From positions 46,894 to 110,893 of the forward strand of contig NZ_JBFAPK010000031.1 of the NCBI RefSeq assembly GCF_040676675.1: 64,000 nt of DNA, given 5' to 3'. The translations under genes were made by a program, and so were the position numbers. Shown piece after piece: positions 16,829 through 26,522 of this stretch (positions within the stretch are counted from its first letter, which is position 1; the number at the start of each line of letters is the position of its first letter). Below the pieces are notes generated by a model. The model ran no database searches, was not told where the DNA came from, and saw nothing but the letters and a program-made list of their open reading frames with translations. This DNA is from JBFAPK01 sp040676675 (GTDB lineage Bacteria; Actinomycetota; Actinomycetes; Mycobacteriales; Micromonosporaceae).

Positions 16829-18310
16829 GTGGTTTCTGGCCCAGGTCCGCAGGAACAGGAGCGCGACCAGGCGCCGCCCAGGGCGGCGTTCTGGGTGGCC
16901 GCCGCCGTCGCGGCGCTCGCGCTGTGGACGAGCGCGGCGCCCACGATGACGTACCCGATCTACGCCAGCAGGTGGCATCTCACCCCGGCGATCACGACGC
17001 TCGTCTTCGCCGTGCACCCGGTGGTGCTGGTCGCGGTCCTCGTCCTCTTCGGGGGCGTCTCGGACCACATCGGCCGCCGGGCGGCCATCCGGTACGGCCT
17101 CGCCGCCGAACTCGTCGGCGTCGCCGTGTTCGCGGTCGCGGGCAACGTCGGGTGGCTCTTCGTCGCGCGTGCCTTCATGGCCGTCGGCGTCGGTCTGTCG
17201 TTCAGCCCCGCCACCGCGGCGATGACCGAGTTCGTGCCGGCGCGGGTCCGCCGGCACGCCAGCGCGATCACCACCGCCGCGACCGCGGTCGGGATCACGC
17301 TGGCGATGGTCGGCGGCGGTGCGCTCATCCAGTACGCACCGATGCCGCTGGCGCTCGACTACTGGATCCTCGCGGCCGTCGTGATCGTCGTCGCCCTCTG
17401 TACGCGCCTGCTGCCCGCCCACAACCGGGTCGAGTCGACGGACCGCTGGCGGCTGCGCCCCATCCGGGTACCCCGGGGGCACCTCGCGGTCTTCGTCACC
17501 GCCGCGATCACCGTGAGTGCGTCCTTCGTCGTCGGCGCGGTCGTGCTCTCGCTCGGCGCGCAGATCGCGCGCCAGCTTGTCGGCTCGACCAACGCGCTCG
17601 TCACCGGCTGCCTGCTGTCGGTGTTCGCCGTGGTCGTCGCCGGGACGGCCCTGGTCTTCTCGCGCGTACCGGTCTGGCTGACCGTCGTCCTCGGCGCGCT
17701 CGCCTCGGCCGCCGGGCTCGTGCTGTTCGCGGTCGCCGGCGTCACCGGCGCCGTCGTGTGGTTCTTCGCCGCCGCGGCCCTCGCCGGCCTGGGCTACAGC
17801 CTCGAATTCACCGGCGGGATCAGCCTCGTCGCCCGGTACGCGCCCCCGGAGCACCGCGCGGAGATGTACTCGGCGACCTATCTGGTGGCGTACCTCTTCC
17901 AGGGCGCCGGCGCCGTCCTGCTCGGCGTCACCGCCACCCGGATCGGCCTGCGCGCCACCCTCGTCGACGCGGTACCGATCATCTCGGTGCTCCTGCTCGC
18001 CTCGCTCGTACTGGGCCTGGTGGTCGCCCGTGGCCGGCACCGGGCCGCCCGAGCGGCAGCCGACCCGACCGGCCCGGCCGTCGCCCCGACCGATTTGGCC
18101 GTCGAGCCGGCCGGCGCCACCGACCCGGCCGGCGCCACCGACCCGGCCGTCGAGCCGGGCGGGGCGGCTCCGGGCCGCCGGCCGGCGGTTCCGCCCCGGC
18201 GGCGTCGCCGTGTGAACAGGCGAAGCCCGAGTACTAGGCTGGTGGCGACATCTACCGCAACCGAGGAGTCGCCGTGCGCCCGGGTGGACAGCCCAACCTG
18301 CAGCAGATGA
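16829..18310 (+). CDS. MFS transporter (probable drug exporter)
   Basis: 493 residues from GTG 16829 (GAGGGG upstream). Twelve hydrophobic segments between about residues 20 and 405, with the MFS loop motif GGVSDHIGRRAAIRYG after helix 2. The family-like part ends near LGLVVARGRHR; the remaining 85 residues are a Pro/Ala repeat (ATDPAGATDPAVEPG) and an Arg-rich segment, and the frame runs 37 bp into ybaB. This tail looks like read-through after loss of an original stop codon. With the divergent HxlR gene it forms a regulator-exporter pair inserted between dnaX and ybaB-recR. Confidence 0.82.
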   Translation: MVSGPGPQEQERDQAPPRAAFWVAAAVAALALWTSAAPTMTYPIYASRWHLTPAITTLVFAVHPVVLVAVLVLFGGVSDHIGRRAAIRYGLAAELVGVAVFAVAGNVGWLFVARAFMAVGVGLSFSPATAAMTEFVPARVRRHASAITTAATAVGITLAMVGGGALIQYAPMPLALDYWILAAVVIVVALCTRLLPAHNRVESTDRWRLRPIRVPRGHLAVFVTAAITVSASFVVGAVVLSLGAQIARQLVGSTNALVTGCLLSVFAVVVAGTALVFSRVPVWLTVVLGALASAAGLVLFAVAGVTGAVVWFFAAAALAGLGYSLEFTGGISLVARYAPPEHRAEMYSATYLVAYLFQGAGAVLLGVTATRIGLRATLVDAVPIISVLLLASLVLGLVVARGRHRAARAAADPTGPAVAPTDLAVEPAGATDPAGATDPAVEPGGAAPGRRPAVPPRRRRRVNRRSPSTRLVATSTATEESPCARVDSPTCSR

Positions 18311-18606
18311 TGAAGCAGGCGCAGAAGATGCAGCAGCAGATCGCCGCCGCGCAGGCGGAGCTCGCGGAGGCGGAGCTGACCGGTACGGCCGGCGGCGGCC
18401 TGGTCACCGTGACCATCTCCGGGGTCGGCGAGGTCAAGAGCATCAAGATCGATCCGAAGGTGGTCGACCCGGACGACGTGGAGACCCTGGAGGACCTCGT
18501 CCTCGCGGCCGTGCACAACGCCAACGAGGCGGTACGCAAGCTCACCGAGGAGAAGATGGGGCCGGTCACCGGCGGCATCGGCGGCCTCGGCCTGCCGGGC
18601 TTCTGA
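18274..18606 (+). CDS. nucleoid-associated YbaB/EbfC family protein
   Basis: 110 residues from GTG 18274, with GAGGAG upstream. Gln/Met-rich N-terminal helix (LQQMMKQAQKMQQQIAAAQA), then the beta core VTVTISGVGEVKSIKIDPKV, DPDDVETLEDLV and a Gly-rich C terminus (GGIGGLGLPGF): a standard YbaB. It forms dimers that bind DNA. It lies directly before recR (11 bp), the usual replication/repair pairing. Confidence 0.93.
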   Translation: MRPGGQPNLQQMMKQAQKMQQQIAAAQAELAEAELTGTAGGGLVTVTISGVGEVKSIKIDPKVVDPDDVETLEDLVLAAVHNANEAVRKLTEEKMGPVTGGIGGLGLPGF

Positions 18607-18616
18607 GTCACCCCAG

Positions 18617-19210
18617 ATGTACGAGGGTGCGATCCAGGATCTGATCGACGAGCTGGGCCGACTCCCCGGGGTCGGCCCGAAGAGCGCCCAGCGCATCGCC
18701 TTCCACGTCCTCTCGGCCGACCCGGCCGACGTCACCCGGCTGGCCACGGCCCTGCGCAAGGTGAAGGAGCTGGTGCGGTTCTGCACCATCTGCTTCAACG
18801 TGGCCGAGTCGGAGCAGTGCCGGATCTGCCGCGACCCGCGCCGTACCGACGAGGTGCTCTGCGTGGTCGAGGAGCCGAAGGACGTGGTCGCGATCGAGCG
18901 GACCGGCGAGTTCCGGGGCCGCTACCACGTGCTCGGCGGGGCCATCAACCCGCTGGAGGGGATCGGCCCGGACAACCTGCGGGTACGTGAGCTGATGGCC
19001 CGCCTCGGCGCCGGTACCGTACGCGAGCTGATCCTCGCCACCGACCCGAACACCGAGGGCGAGGCGACCGCCACCTACCTGGCGTTGATGGTCAAACCGA
19101 TGGGGATCTCGGTCACCCGGCTCGCCAGCGGCCTGCCGGTCGGCGGCGATCTCGAATACGCCGACGAGATCACGCTGGGCCGCGCCTTCGAGGGCCGCCG
19201 GGCCCTCTGA
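18617..19210 (+). CDS. recR: recombination mediator protein RecR
   Basis: 197 residues, standard length. N-terminal HhH (LIDELGRLPGVGPKSAQRIA), four-Cys zinc finger (CTICFNVAESEQCRICRD), and Toprim domain with VVEEPKD and ILATDPNTEGEATATYL. With RecF/RecO it loads RecA at gaps. Cotranscribed with ybaB. Confidence 0.97.
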   Translation: MYEGAIQDLIDELGRLPGVGPKSAQRIAFHVLSADPADVTRLATALRKVKELVRFCTICFNVAESEQCRICRDPRRTDEVLCVVEEPKDVVAIERTGEFRGRYHVLGGAINPLEGIGPDNLRVRELMARLGAGTVRELILATDPNTEGEATATYLALMVKPMGISVTRLASGLPVGGDLEYADEITLGRAFEGRRAL

Positions 19211-19353
19211 CGACCGTGAATTGCCTGCGCGGGGGCCGGTGGCGGCGTGATCGAGCGCGACAGATGCCCCGTTCCGGATGTGACAGGTCAATGTCGGGCG
19301 ATGCGATCATCGTTATAAACCTGTTGCTTGGTGTCGGGTTGATAGAGATTCAC

Positions 19354-19365
19354 GAACGGCCGTTC
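19354..19365. promoter_or_regulatory. perfect palindrome upstream of the peptide ABC operon
   Basis: GAACGGCCGTTC, a 12-bp perfect palindrome about 87 bp before the binding-protein start, followed at once by a partial repeat CGTTCGAGG. The 240-bp region between recR and the operon also has an AT-rich patch (19310-19350) that may hold the promoter. Operator role is inferred. Confidence 0.4.
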
Positions 19366-19451
19366 CGTTCGAGGTCCCGAGCCAACTAGCCTGCCGCAAA
19401 CGGACCGTGCCAAACCCCCGGCGTTGGTCATGCGCATGACAGAGGTGAGAG

Positions 19452-21122
19452 ATGCAGGCGACAAGGCTCAAGGCGGCGGTAGCCGTCGCGGCCGCTGCCG
19501 CGATGGTGGCCGGCGCGGCCGGCTGTGCCCAGAGCGACCGTGACAAGGACAGTGGCGGCGCCAAGACGGGGGGCACCTTCATCTTCGCTGGTGCCGGTGA
19601 CCCCAAGAACTTCGACCCGATCTTCAACGACGACGGTGAGTCCTTGCGGGTGATCCGGCAGGTCTACGAGACCCTGGTGACCCACAAGCCCGGCACGGCC
19701 GAGGTGACCGGCGGCCTGGCCGAGAGCTGGGAGCACGACAGCACCGGTAAGGTCTGGACCTTCCACCTGCGCAAGGGTGTGAAGTTCCAGGACGGTACCG
19801 CCTTCAACGCGGCGGCGGTCTGCTTCAACTTCGACCGCTGGTACAACATGAAGGGCTCCGCGGCCCAGAGCCAGATGATCTACTACACGGACGTCTTCGG
19901 CGGCTTCGCCAAGAACGAGGCGGAGACGGCCGGCAAGTCCATCTACGAGAAGTGCGAGGCGAAGGACGACGCGACCGCGGTCCTGACGCTGAACACCTAC
20001 AAGGGCGCGTTCCCGGGCGCCTTCGCGCTCACCTCGCTCTCCATCGCCAGCCCCGAGGCGCTGAAGAAGTACGACGCCGACAAGGTCGTGCAGAACGGCG
20101 ACTCGTTCGAGTACAGCGCCTTCGCCAACGAGCACCCGGTCGGCACCGGGCCGTTCACGTTCGGCGGCTGGGACAAGGCCAAGGGCGAGATCACCCTGAA
20201 CCGCTACGCGGACTACTGGGGCGAGAAGGCCAAGGTCGACAAGACGATCATCAAGATCATCAAGGACGAGACCACCCGCAAGCAGGAGCTGCGCGCCGGT
20301 ACCGTCCAGGGCATCGACTTCCCGGCGCCGGCCGACCAGAAGGCGCTCGCCGGCGAGGGCTTCCAGGTGCTGCCGCGCCCGGCCTTCAACATCCTCTACC
20401 TGGGCATCAACGAGAAGAACCCGAAGCTGAAGGACCTGCGGGTGCGCCAGGCTATCGCCTACGCGCTGAACCGGCAGCAGCTGGTGCAGACCAAGGGCCC
20501 GGCGGGCGCCTCGGTGGCGGACCAGTTCGCCCCGAACACCGTGCTCGGCTACGCCCCGGACGTGCAGAAGTACGACTACAACCCGGAGAAGGCGAAGCAG
20601 TTGCTCGCCGAGGCGGGCGCCCAGAACCTGACGCTCAACTTCTACTTCCCGCCGGACGTGACCCGGCCGTACATGCCGAACCCGCAGGAGATCGCGAACG
20701 TCCTGAGCAACGACCTGCAGGCCGTCGGTATCAAGGTCAACGCCGTGCCGCGCCCGTGGAACGGCGGCTTCAAGGACGACGTGCAGCAGTTCGGCAAGCA
20801 GGACCTGCACATCCTCGGCTGGACCGGTGACTACAACGACCCGAGCAACTTCACCGGTACCTTCTTCGGCCGGGCGAAGGTCGAGTTCGGTACGCAGGGC
20901 ATGACCGAGATGTTCGACGCCATCAGCAAGGCCGACGCGACGGTCGACGACGCGGCCAAGAAGGCGGCGTGGGAGCAGGTCAACCGGGACCTGATGAGCA
21001 AGTGGCTGCCGGCCGTCCCGATCTGGAACGCGCCCCCGGCGATTGTGGTCACCAAGGACGTCAAGGGTCTGGTCCCCAGCCCGTTGACGGCCGAGGAGTT
21101 CAACACGGTCACCGTCGGCTGA
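19452..21122 (+). CDS. peptide ABC transporter, family 5 substrate-binding lipoprotein
   Basis: 556 residues, GAGGTGA before ATG 19452. Signal peptide with lipobox AGAAGC (lipoprotein on the outer membrane face). The family-5 pattern is clear: GDPKNFDPIFNDDGESLRVI, AESWEHDSTGKVWTFHLRKG with VKFQDGT, VGTGPFTFGGWDKAKGEI, and LRVRQAIAYALNRQQL. It captures oligopeptides (or nickel/sugars in some members) for the two permeases and two ATPases downstream. A strong hairpin separates it from the permease genes, consistent with the higher dosage needed for a binding protein. Confidence 0.93.
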   Translation: MQATRLKAAVAVAAAAAMVAGAAGCAQSDRDKDSGGAKTGGTFIFAGAGDPKNFDPIFNDDGESLRVIRQVYETLVTHKPGTAEVTGGLAESWEHDSTGKVWTFHLRKGVKFQDGTAFNAAAVCFNFDRWYNMKGSAAQSQMIYYTDVFGGFAKNEAETAGKSIYEKCEAKDDATAVLTLNTYKGAFPGAFALTSLSIASPEALKKYDADKVVQNGDSFEYSAFANEHPVGTGPFTFGGWDKAKGEITLNRYADYWGEKAKVDKTIIKIIKDETTRKQELRAGTVQGIDFPAPADQKALAGEGFQVLPRPAFNILYLGINEKNPKLKDLRVRQAIAYALNRQQLVQTKGPAGASVADQFAPNTVLGYAPDVQKYDYNPEKAKQLLAEAGAQNLTLNFYFPPDVTRPYMPNPQEIANVLSNDLQAVGIKVNAVPRPWNGGFKDDVQQFGKQDLHILGWTGDYNDPSNFTGTFFGRAKVEFGTQGMTEMFDAISKADATVDDAAKKAAWEQVNRDLMSKWLPAVPIWNAPPAIVVTKDVKGLVPSPLTAEEFNTVTVG

Positions 21123-21141
21123 AACCAGCGGTAGCGGAAGT

Positions 21142-21175
21142 GGCCCGGGCCGGGCGTGCACGTCCGGCCCGGGCC
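21142..21175 (+). terminator. intra-operon hairpin between binding protein and permease
   Basis: GGCCCGGGCCGG (21142-21153) pairs exactly with 21164-21175; the loop GCGTGCACGT can itself pair. It lies inside an otherwise co-directional operon, 20 bp after the binding-protein stop and 35 bp before the permease, so I read it as a partial terminator or 3' stabiliser. Confidence 0.7.
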
Positions 21176-21209
21176 GACTCGCTCTAGTAGAGAAATCCTG
21201 GTGTGAAAG

Positions 21210-22217
21210 ATGTTGCGAGTCATAGTGCGCCGCCTGTTGCAGATGGCGGTGACCCTGATCGCGCTGTCCGCGTTGATCTTCATCTGGCTACGGAACCTGC
21301 CCGGCGGGCCGATCGACGCGCTGCTCGGCGAGCGGGCCACCCCCGAGCGGCGGGCGCTGCTGACCAAGGCGCTCGGTTACGACCAGCCCATCCTGGTGCA
21401 GTACGGCAAGTTCATGCAGCGGCTGGTCACCGGCGACTTCGGCAACTCCATCCGGACCGGTGAGCCCGTCACCGCGGTGATCGGCCGGGCCTTCCCCGCC
21501 ACGGTCGAACTCGCGGTGGCCGCCCTGATCATCGCGGTCGGTCTGGGTATCCCGCTCGGCTACCTGGCCGCCCGGCACCGCGGCCGGATCCTGGACAACC
21601 TGAGCATCACCGCGACGCTGGTCGGCATCTCCATCCCGATCTTCTTCCTCGGCTACCTGCTCAAGGACGTCTTCACCCAGGGCATCCACTGGTTCCCGCC
21701 GTCCGGCCGGATCACCACGGGGCTGGACAACACCGAGGTCACCGGCTTCTTCGTCCTCGACGGGCTGCTGACCCGGGAGTTCGACGCCAGCGCCGACGCG
21801 CTCTGGCACCTGATCCTGCCGGCGGTCACGCTCGCCACCATCCCGCTGGCGGTGATCGTACGGATCACCCGGGCCAGCGTGCTCGACGTGCTGAACGAGG
21901 ACTACGTGCGCACCGCCGAGGCCAAGGGCCTGCGGCACCGGATCATTCGCGGCCGGCACGTGCTGCGCAACGCGCTGCTGCCGGTGGTCACCACCATCGG
22001 TCTGCAGACCGGCTCCCTGCTGGCGGGCGCGGTGCTGACCGAGAAGGTCTACAACTGGGGCGGCCTCGGCACGCTGATCACCGACTCGATCAGCGGTGGT
22101 CGCGACTACCCGGTACTCCAGGCGGTGATCCTGCTCGCCGCGCTGGTCTTCGTGGTGGTCAACCTGTTGGTCGACCTCTCCTACGCGATCATTGATCCCC
22201 GGGTGCGTGTGCGATGA
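21210..22217 (+). CDS. peptide ABC transporter permease (DppB/OppB type)
   Basis: 335 residues with six membrane helices. It begins LRVIVRRLLQMAVTLIALSA, has the long periplasmic-side insertion typical of DppB (GERATPERRALLTKALGYDQ), and the EAA loop (YVRTAEAKGLRHRIIRGRHV) that docks on the ATPases. Its stop overlaps the next start (ATGA at 22214). Confidence 0.93.
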   Translation: MLRVIVRRLLQMAVTLIALSALIFIWLRNLPGGPIDALLGERATPERRALLTKALGYDQPILVQYGKFMQRLVTGDFGNSIRTGEPVTAVIGRAFPATVELAVAALIIAVGLGIPLGYLAARHRGRILDNLSITATLVGISIPIFFLGYLLKDVFTQGIHWFPPSGRITTGLDNTEVTGFFVLDGLLTREFDASADALWHLILPAVTLATIPLAVIVRITRASVLDVLNEDYVRTAEAKGLRHRIIRGRHVLRNALLPVVTTIGLQTGSLLAGAVLTEKVYNWGGLGTLITDSISGGRDYPVLQAVILLAALVFVVVNLLVDLSYAIIDPRVRVR

Positions 22218-23170
22218 GCGAAAGCGGTGTCGGCATCCTCGCCGACAAGAAGAAGGCTCGACTCGAGGAGCTGGCGCAGGCCAGCGTCGAGGCGGGCGGG
22301 GTGAGCCTGTTCCGGGACGCGCTGCGGCGGATACGCCGCAACCCGGTCGGCATCGTCGGGGCGGTGATCGTCGGCCTCTTCCTGCTGGTGGCGATCCTCG
22401 CGCCGCTGATCGCGCCGCACGACCCGTACCAGACGTTCCCGGCGCTCACCAAGAACCTGAGCGTGGACCACATCCCCGGAGCCCAGGACGGTTTCCCGCT
22501 CGGCTCCGACCCGCTGGGCCGGGACTTCGCCTCGCGGCTGCTCTACGGAGCCCGGCAGACGCTCTTCGTCGGTGTGGTCGCCACGCTGATCGGGCTCGGC
22601 ATCGGCGTACTCCTCGGTGCCGTCGCCGGTGCGTTCGGCGGCTGGGTCGACGTGGTGCTGATGCGGCTGACCGACGTCATGCTCGCCCTGCCCGGGCTGC
22701 TGCTGGCGATCACCCTGGTCGCGCTGGCCAGCAAGTCCAGCCAGTGGACGGTGATCCTCGCGGTCGCGATCGTGGCCGTACCGATCTTCGCCCGGCTGCT
22801 GCGCGGCTCGATGCTGGCCCAGCGGGAGAGCGACCACGTGCTGGCGGCGCGCGCGCTCGGCGTCAAGGAGAGCGCGATCGTGCTGCGGCACATGCTGCCG
22901 AACGCGCTGACGCCGGTGATCGTGCAGGCCACGCTCACCTTCTCGGTCTCCATCCTGGAGGCCGCGGCGCTCTCCTTCCTCGGCCTCGGCGACCCCGACC
23001 TGAACCGGCCCGAGTGGGGGGCGCTGCTCGGCATCGACGGCCAGCGCTACTTCGAGGTACGCCCCGAGCTGGCCTACTACCCGGCCATCGCGATCATCAT
23101 CGTGGCGCTCGGCTTCACCCTGCTGGGCGAGGCGATGCGCGAGGCCATCGACCCGAAGAACCGGCGGTGA
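22214..23170 (+). CDS. peptide ABC transporter permease (DppC/OppC type)
   Basis: 318 residues. N-terminal cytoplasmic segment (LFRDALRRIRRNPVGIVGAV, the OppC_N pattern), GSDPLGRDFASRLLYGARQT, then the transmembrane domain with EAA loop HVLAARALGVKESAIVLRHM. Forms the heterodimeric channel with the preceding permease, to which it is translationally coupled. Confidence 0.93.
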   Translation: MSESGVGILADKKKARLEELAQASVEAGGVSLFRDALRRIRRNPVGIVGAVIVGLFLLVAILAPLIAPHDPYQTFPALTKNLSVDHIPGAQDGFPLGSDPLGRDFASRLLYGARQTLFVGVVATLIGLGIGVLLGAVAGAFGGWVDVVLMRLTDVMLALPGLLLAITLVALASKSSQWTVILAVAIVAVPIFARLLRGSMLAQRESDHVLAARALGVKESAIVLRHMLPNALTPVIVQATLTFSVSILEAAALSFLGLGDPDLNRPEWGALLGIDGQRYFEVRPELAYYPAIAIIIVALGFTLLGEAMREAIDPKNRR

Positions 23171-23174
23171 CGAG

Positions 23175-24154
23175 ATGACCCTGCTCGACGTACGGGACCT
23201 CAGCGTCGTCTTCAACCGGCGGGGCGAGAAGCCCTTCACCGCCGTGGACAACGTCAGCTTCACCGTGGAGCCGGGCCAGACCGTCGGCCTGGTCGGGGAG
23301 TCGGGCTCCGGCAAGAGCGTCACCAGCCTGGCGATCATGGGCCTGCTGCCGAAGCGGGGCAACAAGGTCGGCGGCGAGGTGCTCTTCGACGGCACGGACC
23401 TGCTCAAGCTGCGGTCGGAGGACATGCGGGACCGGCGCGGCCGGGAGATCGGCATGATCTTCCAGGACCCGCTCTCCTCGCTCAACCCGGTCATCCCGAT
23501 CGGGTTGCAGGTCGCCGAGGTGCTGGAGCGGCACCAGGGGCGGGACCGCCGCACCGCGCTCCGGGAGGCCCGCGACCTGCTGGACGCGGTCGGCATCCCG
23601 GACCCGTCCCGGCGGCTCAAGGAGTACCCGCACCAGATCTCCGGCGGCATGCGCCAGCGGGCGCTGATCGCCATCGCGCTGGCCTGCAAGCCCCGGCTGC
23701 TGATCGCCGACGAGCCGACCACGGCCCTCGACGTGACCATCCAGGCGCAGATCCTGACGCTGCTCAAGGAGCTGGTCGACCAGTCCGGTACCGCGCTGAT
23801 CATGATCACGCACGACCTCGGGGTGGTCGCCGGCCTCTGCGACACCGTCAACGTCCTCTACGGCGGCAAGGTGGTGGAGACGGCGCCCCGGCACGACCTC
23901 TTCGCCGAGCCGCGGCACCCGTACACGCACGGGCTGCTGAGCTCGGTACCGCGGCTCGACTCGCCGCGGGGCGAGCGGCTGCACGCCATCCGCGGCTCGG
24001 TCTCCGACAACATCCCCTGGTCCGAGGGGTGCGCTTTCGCGCCCCGCTGCGACCGGGTGGTGGACGCCTGCCTGGAGGGGACCCCGCCGTTGGAGCCGAC
24101 CGCCCGCAACGGCCGGCTGCGCTGCAACAACCCGGTGCCGGTGGAGGTGGCGGT

Positions 24155-24158
<4 letters not shown>
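23175..24158 (+). CDS. peptide ABC transporter ATP-binding protein (DppD type)
   Basis: 327 residues. Walker A GESGSGKSV, Q-loop FQDPLSSLNPV, ABC signature QISGGMRQR, Walker B LLIADEPTT, H-loop MITHDLG. The C-terminal oligopeptide extension has the Cys cluster (EGCAFAPRCDRVVDAC...LRCNNP) that may bind an iron-sulfur cluster in this family. Coupled to the next ATPase by an ATGA overlap. Confidence 0.93.
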
Positions 24159-25414
<1,256 letters not shown>

Positions 25415-25429
25415 GGCGTGGCGTCATCC

Positions 25430-25472
25430 GAGGGTTCCTCGTCGTCGCGACCCGCGATGGCGAGGGACCCTC
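25430..25472. terminator. hairpin between convergent ABC operon and small gene
   Basis: GAGGGTTCCTCG (25430-25441) pairs with CGAGGGACCCTC (25461-25472) with one T-G pair; an inner TCGCG-ACC-CGCGA hairpin fills the loop. It reaches the stop codon of the minus-strand gene, so it can act for both. Confidence 0.7.
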
Positions 25473-25761
25473 AGCCCTTCGGGCGGTTGAGCAGCCCGGC
25501 CGCGATGGTGTGCACCGCGTCCAGCGCGGCGGCGTCGGGCAGCGGGGCCCGGCCGGCGGTGACCGTGTACCACTCGTCCGCGTCCTTGTACTGCACCCGG
25601 AGCGTGACCTGCCCGCCGCTCAGCTCGGTACGCAGGGTCAACTCGCCGGTGACGACGCCGACCTCGTCGGTCATCACCCCGCCCGGACCGGCGACGATGT
25701 CCGTGGTCCGGCTCTCGCCGCCGCCCTTGCCCGGGGACTCGCCCGCCGCCGCGGCGCTCAT
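25471..25761 (-). CDS. small conserved-looking protein coupled to HNH nuclease
   Basis: 96 residues starting at ATG 25761, overlapping the nuclease stop by ATGA, so translation is coupled. The sequence has an N-terminal Gly/Ser-rich stretch and then a compact alpha/beta body (VGVVTGELTLRTELSGGQVT, VQYKDADEWYTVTAGRAPLP, a final helix with AVHTIAAGLLNRPKG). No signal peptide or Cys. I do not recognise the family. Because the partner nuclease is exported and this protein looks cytosolic, it could be an immunity protein, but that is only a guess from position. Confidence 0.65.
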   Translation of the reverse strand: MSAAAAGESPGKGGGESRTTDIVAGPGGVMTDEVGVVTGELTLRTELSGGQVTLRVQYKDADEWYTVTAGRAPLPDAAALDAVHTIAAGLLNRPKG

Positions 25762-26423
25762 CCGCAGGCCGCCAGCATCTCCTCGAGCGCGGACTTCTCC
25801 GCCTCGGTCACCGAGAGGCGCCAGTAGTGCTTCACGGTGACCCAGTCCTCGGCGTACTTGCACCAGTAGTCCCGGTTCGGCGGCTTCCACTGGGACGGGT
25901 CCTGGTCGCCCTTGGACCGGTTCGAGGAGGCGGAGACGGCCAGCAACTGCGGGCGAGTGAGATCGTTGGCGAAGTCGCCCCGCTTGGAGTCGTCCCAGCG
26001 GTCCGCGCCCGAACGCCAGGCGTTGGCCAGCGGCACCATGTGATCGATATCCACATCGGATGGATCGGTGAAGGTGCCCTTGTCGTACGCGCTGGTCCAG
26101 CGCCCGCCGACCACGTTGCAGCCGGAGAGCTTGATGCCGGTGCCGTCGCGTTGCAGGACCGAGTCCCGTACGTCGCAGTTCTTGCCGGTCTCGCGCCAGT
26201 GCGGGAAGCGGTCCCGGCTGTAGCCCTTCATCGAGGCCGCCTTCGCCACCGTCAGCTGGCCGAGCTGGGTCGTCGCGCTGCCGCCGTCACCGGCGGGGCC
26301 GGACGCGTCGGGGTCCGGCTCCGCGGTCACGGTGCAGCCGGCGGCCCCGGCGAGGGCCAGCGCCGCGAGCAGCGCGGCGGCGATGCCGAGCCGGCCTCGT
26401 GATCTGATACGGGAGTTGAGCAC
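25758..26423 (-). CDS. secreted HNH endonuclease lipoprotein (GmrSD C-terminal-like)
   Basis: 221 residues. Signal peptide with lipobox AGAAGC; then the HNH family core: ...CDVRDSVLQRDG, DIDHMVPLANAWRSGA (His-His metal/catalytic motif), FANDLTRPQLLAVSASSNRS (Asn) and KGDQDPSQWKPP. This matches the exported DUF1524/HNH nucleases frequent in actinomycetes, which degrade nucleic acid outside the cell for nutrition or competition. The C-terminal Cys may pair with YWCKYAEDW. It overlaps a small downstream gene by 4 bp. Confidence 0.85.
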   Translation of the reverse strand: MLNSRIRSRGRLGIAAALLAALALAGAAGCTVTAEPDPDASGPAGDGGSATTQLGQLTVAKAASMKGYSRDRFPHWRETGKNCDVRDSVLQRDGTGIKLSGCNVVGGRWTSAYDKGTFTDPSDVDIDHMVPLANAWRSGADRWDDSKRGDFANDLTRPQLLAVSASSNRSKGDQDPSQWKPPNRDYWCKYAEDWVTVKHYWRLSVTEAEKSALEEMLAACG

Positions 26424-26522
26424 GTTCCCAGCTTCGGGGTTGATGGCGCGTACGCCCAGTATCTACGGATGGTTTCGGCGTTTCGTGGTATCCGTCATAT
26501 CACGGGAGGCAGATTGGACGCC

